Below, one piece after another: positions 45,832 through 53,960 of a stretch of 64,000 bases of DNA. Position 1 is the first letter of the stretch. Each line of letters starts with the position of its first letter. A model generated the notes under the pieces. The model saw nothing but the letters and a program-made list of their open reading frames with translations, was not told where the DNA came from and ran no database searches. The translations under genes and the position numbers were made by a program. The DNA comes from CATQHS01 sp963422655 (GTDB lineage Bacteria; Actinomycetota; Acidimicrobiia; Acidimicrobiales; Aldehydirespiratoraceae), in the NCBI GenBank assembly GCA_963422655.1, contig OY730440.1, positions 868,001 through 932,000 of the forward strand, read 5' to 3'.

Positions 45832-48492
45832 ATGACAGACCTCGCGGCCCAGGCCAGCAGCACCAGCACCGAGTTCGTCTGCAACGGCTCGACCGTGCGC
45901 GTCGGTGGTCATCCCCACCTGCTGGCAGCCCTGCGAGAAGAACTCGACCTGGTGGCGGCCAAGGACGGCTGCTCGCCGTCGGGCCAGTGCGGAGCCTGCA
46001 CGGTCCTGATCGACGGCAAGGCCCGGGTGGCCTGCCAGATCCCGTTGGAGAAGGCGGCCGGTACGTCCGTCGTCACCCCTGAGGGTCTCAGCGGTGACGA
46101 GCGGGAGCGCTTCGTCGCTGCTTTCGGCGCCACCGGAGCCGTGCAATGCGGCTTCTGCATACCCGGCATCGTCATGCGGGCCAAGGCACTGATCGACCGG
46201 CACGGCGCCGACCTGACCCGGGCCCAAGCCTCCCGCCATCTGGGCGCCCATCTCTGCCGCTGCACCGGCTACCTGAGCATCCTCGACGCGGTGGAGATGC
46301 TGGCCGGAGGCGCCGACGGCCGGGCCGGCCCTCCCCTCGAACCGGCCCGGGGGATCGGATCCCGGGCCCCCCGCTACCAGTCGTTCGACCTCACCTTGGG
46401 CGACAAGCTCTACATCGACGACATGAAGATGCCCGGCCTGCTCCACGGGGCCGTGCGCTTGGCCGATCACGCCCGAGCCGACGTGATAGCCATCGACACC
46501 AGCCGGGCCGAGGCCGCGCCCGGCGTGGTCGAGGTCATCACCGCCGCCGACGTACCCGGCGATCTGCACATCGGGATCATCCACAAGGACTGGCCCGTCT
46601 TCATCCCCGAAGGGGGTCGCACCGCCTATTTCGGTGACGTGATGGCCTTGGTCGTGGCCGACGACCGCGAAGCAGCCCGGCGGGCTGCACCGCTCATCGA
46701 CATCACCTACCGACCGCTGACGCCCGTCACCGATCCCGAAGCAGCCGTGGCGGCTGGGGCCGAAGACGCGGTCGCGCATCTCGACGGGAACATCCTGTCG
46801 GTGTCGGCCTACCAGCGGGGCGGAAACGTAAAGGAAGCCCTGGCCCGGTCGGCTCACGTCGTGCGAGAGACGTTCCACACCCAGCGAGTGGAACAGGCAT
46901 TCCTGGAACCCGAATCGACCCTGGCCGCGCCGGTCTCGAACCAGGGCCGGCGCGGCCTGCACGTGTGGTCTGCAGGCCAGGGGGTGTGGGACGACCGGGA
47001 CCAGATCGCAGCCGTGCTCGGGCTCGACCCCGAGACGGTGCAGGTCACCCAGGTCGCCAATGGCGGCGCCTTCGGAGGCAAGGAGGACTGTTCCAACCAG
47101 ACCCAGACCGCCCTGGCGGCCTGGCTGCTGGACCGGCCCGTGAAGACCACCTTCTCGAGGCCCGAGTCCCTGCTGGTACACCCCAAGCGCCATCCCATTC
47201 GTATCCAACTGGCTGCGGGCTGTGACCCCGAGGGCCGGCTCACCGCTCTGGAGGCCCGCATGATCGGTGACTCCGGCCCTTACGCCTCGGTGGGGATGAA
47301 GGTGCTGGAACGAGCGGCTGGCCACGCCTGCGGCCCCTACGTAATCCCCACCGTGGATGTGGAGGCCATCGCGGCCCGCACCAACAACAGCATCGGCGGG
47401 GCCTTCCGAGGCTTCGGCGCCAACCAGGCCCAGTTCGCCATGGAAGGAGCCATGGATCGGTTGGCCACGGCTGTGGGGATCGACGGCTGGGAGATCCGAT
47501 CCCGCAACGCCGTCGCCCCCGGCGCAATCTGGGGGCCGGGCCAGGTAATGGACGATGGCAGCATCGGCGCCCGCCAGTGCCTCGACGCCATCGGTCCCGC
47601 TTACGAGGCGGCCCGGGCCGCCGGCCGCGCCGTCGGCCTAGGCCTCGGGTTGAAGAACTCCGGCCTCGGAAACGGCTACAAAGAGGTGAGCAGGGCCGTG
47701 GTGCACTTCGTAGCCGACGGCGAGCACCCAGCTGGTACACCGGCCGGGCCCGGCACCACCGTCGAGGTGCGCCACGGCTGGACCGAGATGGGCCAGGGCG
47801 TGCACACCGTGGCCCTGCATGTGGCTGTAGCCGAGTTGGACTTGGACCCGGAACAGATCCAGGTGCTGGTCGATACCAGCCGCGAGCTCGGCGACGGGCA
47901 GACCACCGGGTCCCGGGGCACCCTCATGGGGGCAGGGGCGGTGGCCGACGCCTGCCGGGCGGCCCGAGCCGGGGGCTGCCTCACCGGGGTCGACTACCCA
48001 GGCGAGTACCGGGTGGACTGGACCGACAGCCTCGACGACGGCGTCGAGCACCCGGTGATCCACTCCACGTTCAGCTATGCGGCCCAGATGGTGATCGCCG
48101 ATCCCAACACCGGTGAGATCGAAAAGGTAGTGGCCGCCCATGACGTGGGCCGAGCCGTCAATCCCTTGCTGTGCGAAGGCCAGATCGAAGGCAGCGTGCA
48201 CATGGGGTTGGGCTACGCGCTGAGCGAGGACTTCCCGTGCGACGACGGCGGTCGACCGGTACGAGACACCCTGAGGGGGCTGCACATCATCCGACCCAAG
48301 GACATGCCGCCGGTGGAGGTGATCCTGGTCGAGGCCCCCCAGCCCGATTCCCCTTACGGCATCAAGGGTGTGGGCGAAATCGGCCTGGTCCCGACCGCGG
48401 GCGCGGTAGCCGAAGCGCTGCGCCAAGTCGACGGCCAGTGGCGCAACCAGCTCCCCATCGGCACGCACCGACCGGTGGTCCTCCGAACATGA
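45832..48492 (+). CDS. Fused 2Fe-2S / molybdopterin hydroxylase (xanthine dehydrogenase family, XdhD-like)
   Basis: 886 residues. Residues 1-155 form the two iron-sulfur domains: CSPSGQCGAC (Cys47, 53, 56) with Cys68, then QCGFC (106, 109) and CRC (142, 144). The rest is the molybdopterin subunit: GGAFGGKED, AFRGFGANQAQF, the long Moco-binding half, and the catalytic glutamate motif KGVGEIGLVP near the end. The FAD subunit is neither fused nor adjacent, so another electron acceptor or a distant subunit must serve. Fusion of the iron-sulfur and Mo parts without FAD matches XdhD/YgfN-like proteins linked to purine catabolism. The stop overlaps the start of the SsnA-like gene (ATGA), so they are translationally coupled. 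Confidence 0.88.
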   Translation: MTDLAAQASSTSTEFVCNGSTVRVGGHPHLLAALREELDLVAAKDGCSPSGQCGACTVLIDGKARVACQIPLEKAAGTSVVTPEGLSGDERERFVAAFGATGAVQCGFCIPGIVMRAKALIDRHGADLTRAQASRHLGAHLCRCTGYLSILDAVEMLAGGADGRAGPPLEPARGIGSRAPRYQSFDLTLGDKLYIDDMKMPGLLHGAVRLADHARADVIAIDTSRAEAAPGVVEVITAADVPGDLHIGIIHKDWPVFIPEGGRTAYFGDVMALVVADDREAARRAAPLIDITYRPLTPVTDPEAAVAAGAEDAVAHLDGNILSVSAYQRGGNVKEALARSAHVVRETFHTQRVEQAFLEPESTLAAPVSNQGRRGLHVWSAGQGVWDDRDQIAAVLGLDPETVQVTQVANGGAFGGKEDCSNQTQTALAAWLLDRPVKTTFSRPESLLVHPKRHPIRIQLAAGCDPEGRLTALEARMIGDSGPYASVGMKVLERAAGHACGPYVIPTVDVEAIAARTNNSIGGAFRGFGANQAQFAMEGAMDRLATAVGIDGWEIRSRNAVAPGAIWGPGQVMDDGSIGARQCLDAIGPAYEAARAAGRAVGLGLGLKNSGLGNGYKEVSRAVVHFVADGEHPAGTPAGPGTTVEVRHGWTEMGQGVHTVALHVAVAELDLDPEQIQVLVDTSRELGDGQTTGSRGTLMGAGAVADACRAARAGGCLTGVDYPGEYRVDWTDSLDDGVEHPVIHSTFSYAAQMVIADPNTGEIEKVVAAHDVGRAVNPLLCEGQIEGSVHMGLGYALSEDFPCDDGGRPVRDTLRGLHIIRPKDMPPVEVILVEAPQPDSPYGIKGVGEIGLVPTAGAVAEALRQVDGQWRNQLPIGTHRPVVLRT

Positions 48493-49571
48493 CACCGGGC
48501 CTCGGTGAGCCGGGCACCGCCCCGAACCCCGATGGACCAAATGAGCCGGGTACCACCCCGGGATTGGTTTGTGCCCACCATCACCTGTACTCGGCGCTGG
48601 CCCGGGGAATGCCGGCCCCGCCCCGCACTCCACGATCGTTCCTGGACATCCTCGAGCTGATCTGGTGGCGACTCGACCAAGCCCTCGATCTCGACATCAT
48701 CGAATGGTCAGCCAAGCTGGGAGCCTTGGAGGCGCTGGAGTCGGGTACCACGGCCATCATCGATCACCACGAGTCCCCCAACGCCATCGAGGGCTCGCTG
48801 GAAGTCATCGCTACCGCCTGCGCTGAAGTAGGAGTGCGGGTGGATTGCGCCTACGGGGTGACCGACCGCCACGGCTCGGCCGGAGCCGCCGCGGGCCTGG
48901 CCGAGAACGATCGTTTCCTGAGGGCCGGGGGCCGGGGCCGTGTCGGTGTTCACGCCGCCTTCACCTGCTCGCTGGCCACCCTGGAGGCAGCCGCCGGTAT
49001 GGCCGCCGACCGCGGCACCGGCGTGCACATCCACGTGGCCGAGGGGCCCGACGACCGCAACGCCGGCGACGTTCTGGCCGCGCTGGCCGCCGACACCTGG
49101 CTACTGGTTCACGCCGTTCACCTCGACCGGGACCTGCCCGGCACCATCGTGCACAACCCGCGGTCCAACATGAACAACGCAGTGGGCTACGCCCACCCTG
49201 CCACCCGCCCCAACCCGGTGGCGCTGGGCACCGACGGGATCGGGGCCGACATGCTCGACGAGTTCCGGGTCGCCTACGCCCGCCACCGTGAAGCCGATGT
49301 CACCGCCACCCCCGCCCAGGCCTGGCAGTGGCTCCAGACCGGCTGGGAGCTGTTCCCCGAAGCCCGTAACGACACCGTCCGCTGGTCCTACGAAAACACC
49401 GATCCCTGGTCCCTCGCCTTCACCACCAACGTGAGGGCCCTCGACGTGACCATCGACGGCGAGACGGTGCTACGCGACGGCCAGGCGACCCGGGTCGATC
49501 CCCACGAGACCAGAGCCAAGGCGGCCGAAGCCGCCGCTCGGCTGTTCGCCCGGCTCGATGAGATGCCTTGA
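48489..49571 (+). CDS. ssnA: SsnA-like aminohydrolase (amidohydrolase superfamily), N-terminally short
   Basis: 360 residues from ATG 48489, which overlaps the preceding stop as ATGA. Metal-site motifs of the TIM-barrel amidohydrolases are present: HHHLYSALARGM near residue 30, HIHVAEGPDD, HAVHLD, HNPRSNMNNAVGYA and LGTDGIGADMLDEF. The family deaminates purines and related rings. SsnA and its relatives normally have some 55 residues of beta-sandwich before the first histidines; here that part is replaced by a proline-glycine-rich stretch (GEPGTAPNPDGPNEPGTTPG), so half of the accessory sandwich is missing. Linkage to a xanthine-dehydrogenase-type enzyme supports a purine or similar heterocycle as substrate. 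Confidence 0.82.
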   Translation: MTPGLGEPGTAPNPDGPNEPGTTPGLVCAHHHLYSALARGMPAPPRTPRSFLDILELIWWRLDQALDLDIIEWSAKLGALEALESGTTAIIDHHESPNAIEGSLEVIATACAEVGVRVDCAYGVTDRHGSAGAAAGLAENDRFLRAGGRGRVGVHAAFTCSLATLEAAAGMAADRGTGVHIHVAEGPDDRNAGDVLAALAADTWLLVHAVHLDRDLPGTIVHNPRSNMNNAVGYAHPATRPNPVALGTDGIGADMLDEFRVAYARHREADVTATPAQAWQWLQTGWELFPEARNDTVRWSYENTDPWSLAFTTNVRALDVTIDGETVLRDGQATRVDPHETRAKAAEAAARLFARLDEMP

Positions 49572-49626
49572 GCCCGAAATCCCTTACGCTTTGACCCCAT
49601 GATCGATACCCCACTGCGGCCCCGTC

Positions 49627-49656
49627 GAAACGTTCACCCCAGAAACGTTCACCCCG
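49627..49656 (+). repeat. Two 15-bp direct units before the LLM oxidoreductase gene
   Basis: GAAACGTTCACCCC followed by A or G occurs twice in tandem, ending ten bases before the ATG at 49667; an AGGAG ribosome site follows directly. Confidence 0.75.
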
Positions 49657-49666
49657 AGGAGCGCCC

Positions 49667-50689
49667 ATGACCCGACCGGTGGCCCTGTACCTGCAGGACG
49701 CCCACCCGATAAACGAAGCCATCGACCACGTGCGTTACGCCGAGGCCAAGGGATTCGAAGCGGTGTGGCAAGCCGACGCCCGGTTGGTGCGCGACGCGGT
49801 GGTGCCCATGGCCGTCTTCGCCGCCGCCACCGATCAGATGAAAGTGGGCAGCGGCGTCATCGACTGCTGGACCCGCAACCCGGCCCGGCTGGCCTCCACC
49901 TTCTCCACCCTCGACGACCTGGCCCCCGGCCGCATCATCTGCGGCTTGGGAGCCTGGTGGGAGCCGCTGGCTTCGAAGGTCGGAGTACAGCGGGTGCGGT
50001 CGCTGCGGGTCATGCGGGAGATCGTCACCGTCTGCCGGGCTCTGTTCAACGACGAGACCGTCACCTTCACCGGCGACTACGTGCGCTTCGACGGGGTGGA
50101 ACTCGACTACGTTCAACAAGATCGACGACCCAAGGACATCCCCATCTACATAGGCGCCACCGGCATGAAGATGATGGCGCTGACCGGTGAGATAGCCGAC
50201 GGGGTGGTCTTCAACTACCTGGTGTCGCCCGCATACAACCAGCGGGCCATGGAGGCCCTGGCCACCGGGGCGGCTCGGGCCGGTCGCAGCGTCGACGATC
50301 TCGACCGGCCCCAGCTCATCGTGTGCTCGGTGGCCTCCAGCGACTCCGAGCAGGACCGCCGGGCCGCCCTCGACGGCGCTCGTATGCTGGTCACTCAGTA
50401 CTTGGGCCAGCAGCCTCACATCATGCAGGCATCAGGCGTGCCCGACGAACTTCTCGACGAGGTGAACGAAGTGCTGACTTGGCCGGCCACCCACGAGCAG
50501 GTCGTCGCCGCCTCGAAACTGGTGCCCGATGAGATCGTGCAGATGCTGTGCGCGGCTGGAACCATCGACGAGTGCCGAGCCAAGGTCCGCCACTACATCG
50601 ACAACGGCTGTACCACGCCCATCCTGTATCCGCTGGGCCCCGACCCCCGGGTGATGATCGACGCCTTCGCCGGTTGGGAGGATGCTTGA
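49667..50689 (+). CDS. LLM-class (F420-dependent type) oxidoreductase
   Basis: 340 residues, ATG preceded by GAGGAGCG. The fold is the luciferase-like TIM barrel: HVRYAEAKGFEAVWQAD near the N-terminus, GSGVIDCWTRNPARLAST around 65, DDLAPGRIICGLGAWW around 90-105, and PIYIGATGMKMMALTGEIADG around 160-180. In actinobacteria such proteins commonly use F420, as in MER-like enzymes, but FMN is possible. Within this cluster it may oxidise or reduce a heterocyclic purine product. Its stop codon overlaps the TTG start of the phosphoribosyltransferase gene, showing operon structure. Confidence 0.85.
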   Translation: MTRPVALYLQDAHPINEAIDHVRYAEAKGFEAVWQADARLVRDAVVPMAVFAAATDQMKVGSGVIDCWTRNPARLASTFSTLDDLAPGRIICGLGAWWEPLASKVGVQRVRSLRVMREIVTVCRALFNDETVTFTGDYVRFDGVELDYVQQDRRPKDIPIYIGATGMKMMALTGEIADGVVFNYLVSPAYNQRAMEALATGAARAGRSVDDLDRPQLIVCSVASSDSEQDRRAALDGARMLVTQYLGQQPHIMQASGVPDELLDEVNEVLTWPATHEQVVAASKLVPDEIVQMLCAAGTIDECRAKVRHYIDNGCTTPILYPLGPDPRVMIDAFAGWEDA

Positions 50690-51198
50690 AGGCAGACCCC
50701 CAACGCGAGCACCTCGACTGGGAGTCGTACGGCCGGGCCGTGAGAGAGCTGGCCACCATGGTGGCCCGCGATGATTACCAGGCCGACATGATACTGGCCA
50801 TCGCCCGGGGTGGGCTGTTCTGTGCCGGTTCGCTGGGCTACGCACTGTCGGTGAAAAACATCTTCGTGATGAACTGCGAGTACTACACCGGCGTCGATGA
50901 ACGGCTGCAGGTGCCGGTGATGCTCCCGCCCTTCGTGAACCTCGACGATCAGAAGAACTCGAAAGTGCTCATCGCCGACGACGTGGCCGACACCGGGCAC
51001 ACGCTGCGGATGGTCTACGAATTCTGCGTGGAGAGGGTGGGAGAGGTACGCACCGCCGTCCTGTACGAGAAGTCGCACTCGCTGGTGAAGTGCGACCATG
51101 TCTGGAAGCGCACCGACCGTTGGGTCAACTTCCCGTGGTCGACGCTGCCGCCGGTGGTCAGCACCGAGCAGGCCCGCCATAGGGTTCTCGACGCCTGA
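50686..51198 (+). CDS. Purine-type phosphoribosyltransferase
   Basis: 170 residues from TTG 50686 (MKADPQREHLDWESYGRAV), overlapping the previous stop as TTGA and preceded by a good GGGAGG ribosome site. The PRPP-binding signature is VLIADDVADTGHTL near residue 95-108, with IARGGLFCAG near 43-52 as the pyrophosphate loop. It resembles the COG2236 hypoxanthine/xanthine phosphoribosyltransferase group, which joins a base to PRPP. In a purine-degrading operon it would salvage bases. The C-terminal codons (VLDA and stop) lie in the first unit of an 18-bp tandem array. Confidence 0.82.
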   Translation: MKADPQREHLDWESYGRAVRELATMVARDDYQADMILAIARGGLFCAGSLGYALSVKNIFVMNCEYYTGVDERLQVPVMLPPFVNLDDQKNSKVLIADDVADTGHTLRMVYEFCVERVGEVRTAVLYEKSHSLVKCDHVWKRTDRWVNFPWSTLPPVVSTEQARHRVLDA

Positions 51199-51293
51199 CG
51201 TGGTCTCGACGCCTGCTGTAGTCTCGACGCCTGACGTGGTCTCGACGCCTGCTGTAGTCTCGACGCCTGATGTAGTCTCGACGCCTGATGTAG
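51186..51293 (+). repeat. Six 18-bp tandem units copying the phosphoribosyltransferase stop region
   Basis: The unit is TCTCGACGCCTGAYGTRG with small variants. The first unit contains the stop codon of the phosphoribosyltransferase gene; the other five fill the gap to the next gene. Just after it, AGAGTTACCAGCT occurs twice around the next ATG at 51313. Confidence 0.92.
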
Positions 51294-51312
51294 GGATGTA
51301 GAGTTACCAGCT

Positions 51313-52572
51313 ATGCCAGAGTTACCAGCTAATCCCCAGCTCGCGATCAACGGCGAACGGCTCATGCAACGGTTGCGCGAGCTGGCCGAAATCGGCCCCA
51401 TCGATGGGGGCGGGGTCAACCGACTGGCACTGACCGACGCCGACAAGGCGGGCCGGGATCTGGTCGTCACCTGGATGACCGATCTCGGGCTCGAGGTCGA
51501 CATCGACACCATCGGCAACGTGGTAGCCATGGGCCCGGGCCGTGTCGACGGCCCCCCGGTCATGACCGGGTCCCACATCGACACCGTGGCCACCGGCGGC
51601 ATCTACGACGGCAACCTGGGGGTGCTGGCCGGCTTGGAGGTCGTCGAGACCTTGGCCGAGCGGGGCATCGTCACCGACCGACCCTTGGCCGTGGCTTTCT
51701 TCACCAACGAGGAAGGGGCCCGATTCCCGCCCGACATGATGGGCAGCCTCTGCTATGCGGGTGGCATGACCGTGGAAGAGGCCATGTCCACCACCAGCGC
51801 CGACGGGGCGGTAGTGGGCGACGAGCTGGAACGGATCGGCTACCGGGGTCCGACACCCTGCCCGGGCCTGATCCCTCACGCTTTCGTCGAGTACCACATC
51901 GAACAGGGACCCGTGCTGGAGCAGGAGGGCGTCGTCATCGGCGCGGTCCAAGGGGTGCAGGGCATCTCCTGGATCGAGGTGACCATCGAGGGCCAGTCCA
52001 ACCACGCCGGCACCACTCCCATGGCGCTGCGCCACGACGCGAGCCGGGTGGCTGGCGAGGTGGTGGTGGCTGTGCGCCGCATCGCCACCGAGATCGGCGG
52101 TAACCAGGTCGGCACGGTCGGGTCGCTGCGACTGCACCCCGACCTGGTCAACGTGGTGGCAGCCCGAGCCGTTCTCACCGTCGATTTTCGCAACACCGAC
52201 GAACCGGCCCTCCAAGAGGCCGAAACTCGGCTGGCAGCCGAGCTCGACCGGCTGGCCGGCGACGAGGGGGTGACCATCACGACCCGGTCGCTGGCCCGGT
52301 TCGAGCCGGTCACCTTCGATCCTGCCGTAGTCGACTTGGTGGCCCGAACCGCCACCGACATGGGGCTCAGCGTCCGCCGCATGCCCTCGGGGGCTGGCCA
52401 CGACGCCCAGATGATGGCCCGCATCTGCCCCACCGGCATGGTGTTCGTCCCCAGCGCGGGAGGCATCAGCCACAACCCGGCCGAGCACACCGACCCCGAA
52501 GACCTGATCGCCGGAGCCAACGTGCTGCTGAGAACCCTGATCGAACTGGCCACGATCAACGGCGCAACCTGA
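51313..52572 (+). CDS. M20-family Zn amidohydrolase (allantoate amidohydrolase / N-carbamoylase type)
   Basis: 419 residues, the usual length. The dinuclear metal-site motifs are all present: GSHIDTV (about 79-85), GGIYDGNLGV (about 94), FTNEEGARF (about 135-143), EYHIEQGP near 195, NHAGTTPM near 235 and GAGHDAQMM near 358, with SHNPAEHTDP at the end. The family hydrolyses ureido or carbamoyl amides such as allantoate or N-carbamoyl amino acids. Together with the hydroxylase and aminohydrolase upstream this fits the late steps of purine ring degradation, though the exact substrate cannot be chosen from motifs. The start ATG lies between two copies of a short repeat; an upstream AGGGATG gives a weak ribosome site. 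Confidence 0.9.
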   Translation: MPELPANPQLAINGERLMQRLRELAEIGPIDGGGVNRLALTDADKAGRDLVVTWMTDLGLEVDIDTIGNVVAMGPGRVDGPPVMTGSHIDTVATGGIYDGNLGVLAGLEVVETLAERGIVTDRPLAVAFFTNEEGARFPPDMMGSLCYAGGMTVEEAMSTTSADGAVVGDELERIGYRGPTPCPGLIPHAFVEYHIEQGPVLEQEGVVIGAVQGVQGISWIEVTIEGQSNHAGTTPMALRHDASRVAGEVVVAVRRIATEIGGNQVGTVGSLRLHPDLVNVVAARAVLTVDFRNTDEPALQEAETRLAAELDRLAGDEGVTITTRSLARFEPVTFDPAVVDLVARTATDMGLSVRRMPSGAGHDAQMMARICPTGMVFVPSAGGISHNPAEHTDPEDLIAGANVLLRTLIELATINGAT

Positions 52573-52583
52573 GGGATCCGACA

Positions 52584-53816
52584 ATGACCAGGCGTGCTGC
52601 CGTCACGGGCTGGGGCAAGTGTCAGCCCCAAGTGAAGCTCACCAACGCCGATCTCGAACAACTCGTCGACACCAACGACGAGTGGATCATGGCCCGGACC
52701 GGGATCCGGGAACGGGGCATCTCCCATGTGGAGGCCACCGACTTGGCCGAAGTGGCAGCTCACCGGGCTCTGGCTGCGTCGGGACTGGACGCGACCGATA
52801 TCGACATGGTGATCGTGGCCACAATGTCGCCCGAGATCGTCTGCCCCAGCAGCGCTTGCGGGCTGCAGGAACGCCTTGGGGCAGTCAACGCCGCCGCTTT
52901 CGACATGAACGCGGCCTGCAGCGGCTGGGTCTACGGCACTGCCACGGCCGCTTCGCTCATCACAGCCGGCACCGTCGGCCCGGTGCTGCTGGTGGGCGCC
53001 GAGAAGCTCCACTGGATGATGGACTATTGGGATCGCTCCACCTGCGTGCTATTCGGCGACGGGGCCGGGGCCGTAGTACTGGAGCCGTCGACCAGCGGCG
53101 AAGGGGTACTGGGCATCGACTTGGGCGCCGACGGAGTGGCCGGACGGACCATGGTCATCCCTACTCTGGGCACCCGAGGCTCGCTGTCAGCAGTGCGCAG
53201 CCCTTACGAACACCAGTTCCATTTCGAAGGACAGGCCGTTTTCAAGATCGCGGTCAAGGGCATGGAAGCTTCGGTCCGCCGGGTGCTGGATCGGGCCGGG
53301 CTCACGGCCAGCGACGTCGACATGGTCGTCCCTCATCAGGCCAACGCCCGGATCATCGACGCGGTGACGGCCCGGCTCGGCATCGACCCCGACCGAGTGG
53401 CGGTCAACATCAAGACCCACGCCAACACGGCCGCCGCCTCCATTCCCATGGCCCTGACCGACGCGGTAGATCAGGGTCGGATCGAACCGGGAGCCGTTAT
53501 CGTGCAGACCGCTTTCGGCGGTGGCGTCACCTGGGGGTCCACCGTCATTCGCTGGGGCCAGAGGGTCGAACCCCTCGGCCACTCCGATTTGGAGCTGCCC
53601 CCCTGTGACAAGACGGTATTCGAATTGCTGCGAGCCAACCGCGAGTTCTACGCCCCCCTGCACGGCAAAGGCGGACGGGATGATGGTCTGCAAGATGATG
53701 GCCTGCAAGATGATGGCCTGCGGGAGAACAGCCTGCGGGAGAACAGCCTGCAGCCCGATGGTGGAGGTGAGGGGATTCGAACCCCTGGCCTCCTCGATGC
53801 GACCGAGGCGCTCTAG
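52584..53816 (+). CDS. KAS III-like beta-ketoacyl synthase with readthrough C-terminus
   Basis: 410 residues against about 330 for FabH. The Cys-His-Asn triad is intact: Cys112 in NAACSG, His251 in VPHQANARI, Asn281 in THANTAAAS. FGDGAGAVVLEP and FGGGVTWGSTVIRW (ending near 323) complete the fold. The enzyme condenses acyl-CoA with malonyl-ACP or a related acceptor. After a short tail (KTVFELLRANREFYAPLHGK) the frame enters five 15-bp repeats encoding DDGLQ and ENSLR units and then reads the antisense strand of a tRNA gene, giving the well-known artefact-like string GIRTPGLLDATEAL. The natural stop has probably been lost; the last 40 residues are unlikely to be functional. Confidence 0.85.
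   Translation: MTRRAAVTGWGKCQPQVKLTNADLEQLVDTNDEWIMARTGIRERGISHVEATDLAEVAAHRALAASGLDATDIDMVIVATMSPEIVCPSSACGLQERLGAVNAAAFDMNAACSGWVYGTATAASLITAGTVGPVLLVGAEKLHWMMDYWDRSTCVLFGDGAGAVVLEPSTSGEGVLGIDLGADGVAGRTMVIPTLGTRGSLSAVRSPYEHQFHFEGQAVFKIAVKGMEASVRRVLDRAGLTASDVDMVVPHQANARIIDAVTARLGIDPDRVAVNIKTHANTAAASIPMALTDAVDQGRIEPGAVIVQTAFGGGVTWGSTVIRWGQRVEPLGHSDLELPPCDKTVFELLRANREFYAPLHGKGGRDDGLQDDGLQDDGLRENSLRENSLQPDGGGEGIRTPGLLDATEAL
53679..53753 (+). repeat. Five 15-bp coding units at the end of the KAS III-like gene
   Basis: Units GATGATGGYCTGCAA (two), GATGATGGCCTGCGG and GAGAACAGCCTGCRG (two) encode DDGLQ, DDGLQ, DDGLR, ENSLR, ENSLQ. They lie between the conserved end of the enzyme and the tRNA. Confidence 0.9.
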
Positions 53817-53835
53817 CCAACTGAGCTACACCCCC
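53759..53835 (-). tRNA. tRNA-Ala (anticodon CGC), CCA encoded
   Basis: Reverse strand from 53835: acceptor GGGGGTG paired to CACCTCC with the G3-U70 wobble that identifies alanine tRNAs; D arm GCTC/GAGC; anticodon stem CCTCG/CGAGG with loop GTCGCAT (anticodon CGC); T arm AGGGG/CCCCT with TTCGAAT; discriminator A and encoded CCA to 53759. It overlaps the 3' end of the KAS III-like frame on the other strand. Confidence 0.93.
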
Positions 53836-53885
53836 ATGGGACGACCAAAATCTAGCGGGAAACCAGCTAGGAGCAGACAGGCAAC

Positions 53886-53930
53886 GCTCAGTCCCATGAA
53901 GCTCAGTCCCATGAAGCTCAGTCCCATGAA
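53886..53930 (+). repeat. Three 15-bp units before the pyruvyl transferase gene
   Basis: GCTCAGTCCCATGAA is repeated three times between the tRNA 5' end and the ATG at 53961. Each unit contains an ATG; the next codon in each case is not in a long frame. Confidence 0.9.
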
Positions 53931-53960
53931 GCCCATGGCAAAGTCGAGTGCCCTGCCGAG

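Noticed and set aside
45632..45835. Small plus-strand frame of 67 codons before the hydroxylase gene
   Set aside because: It mostly translates a minisatellite, has no ribosome site and no conserved features.
45832..48492. Selenium-dependent molybdenum hydroxylase
   Set aside because: XdhD-like proteins include selenium-dependent members, but no selenium accessory genes are visible and no residue here distinguishes them.
51186..51293. CRISPR array
   Set aside because: This and the other arrays have units directly joined with no unique spacers, and no cas genes are present.
53850..53868. Hairpin CTAGC / GCTAG upstream of the tRNA
   Set aside because: A five-pair stem is easily found by chance and has no supporting context.
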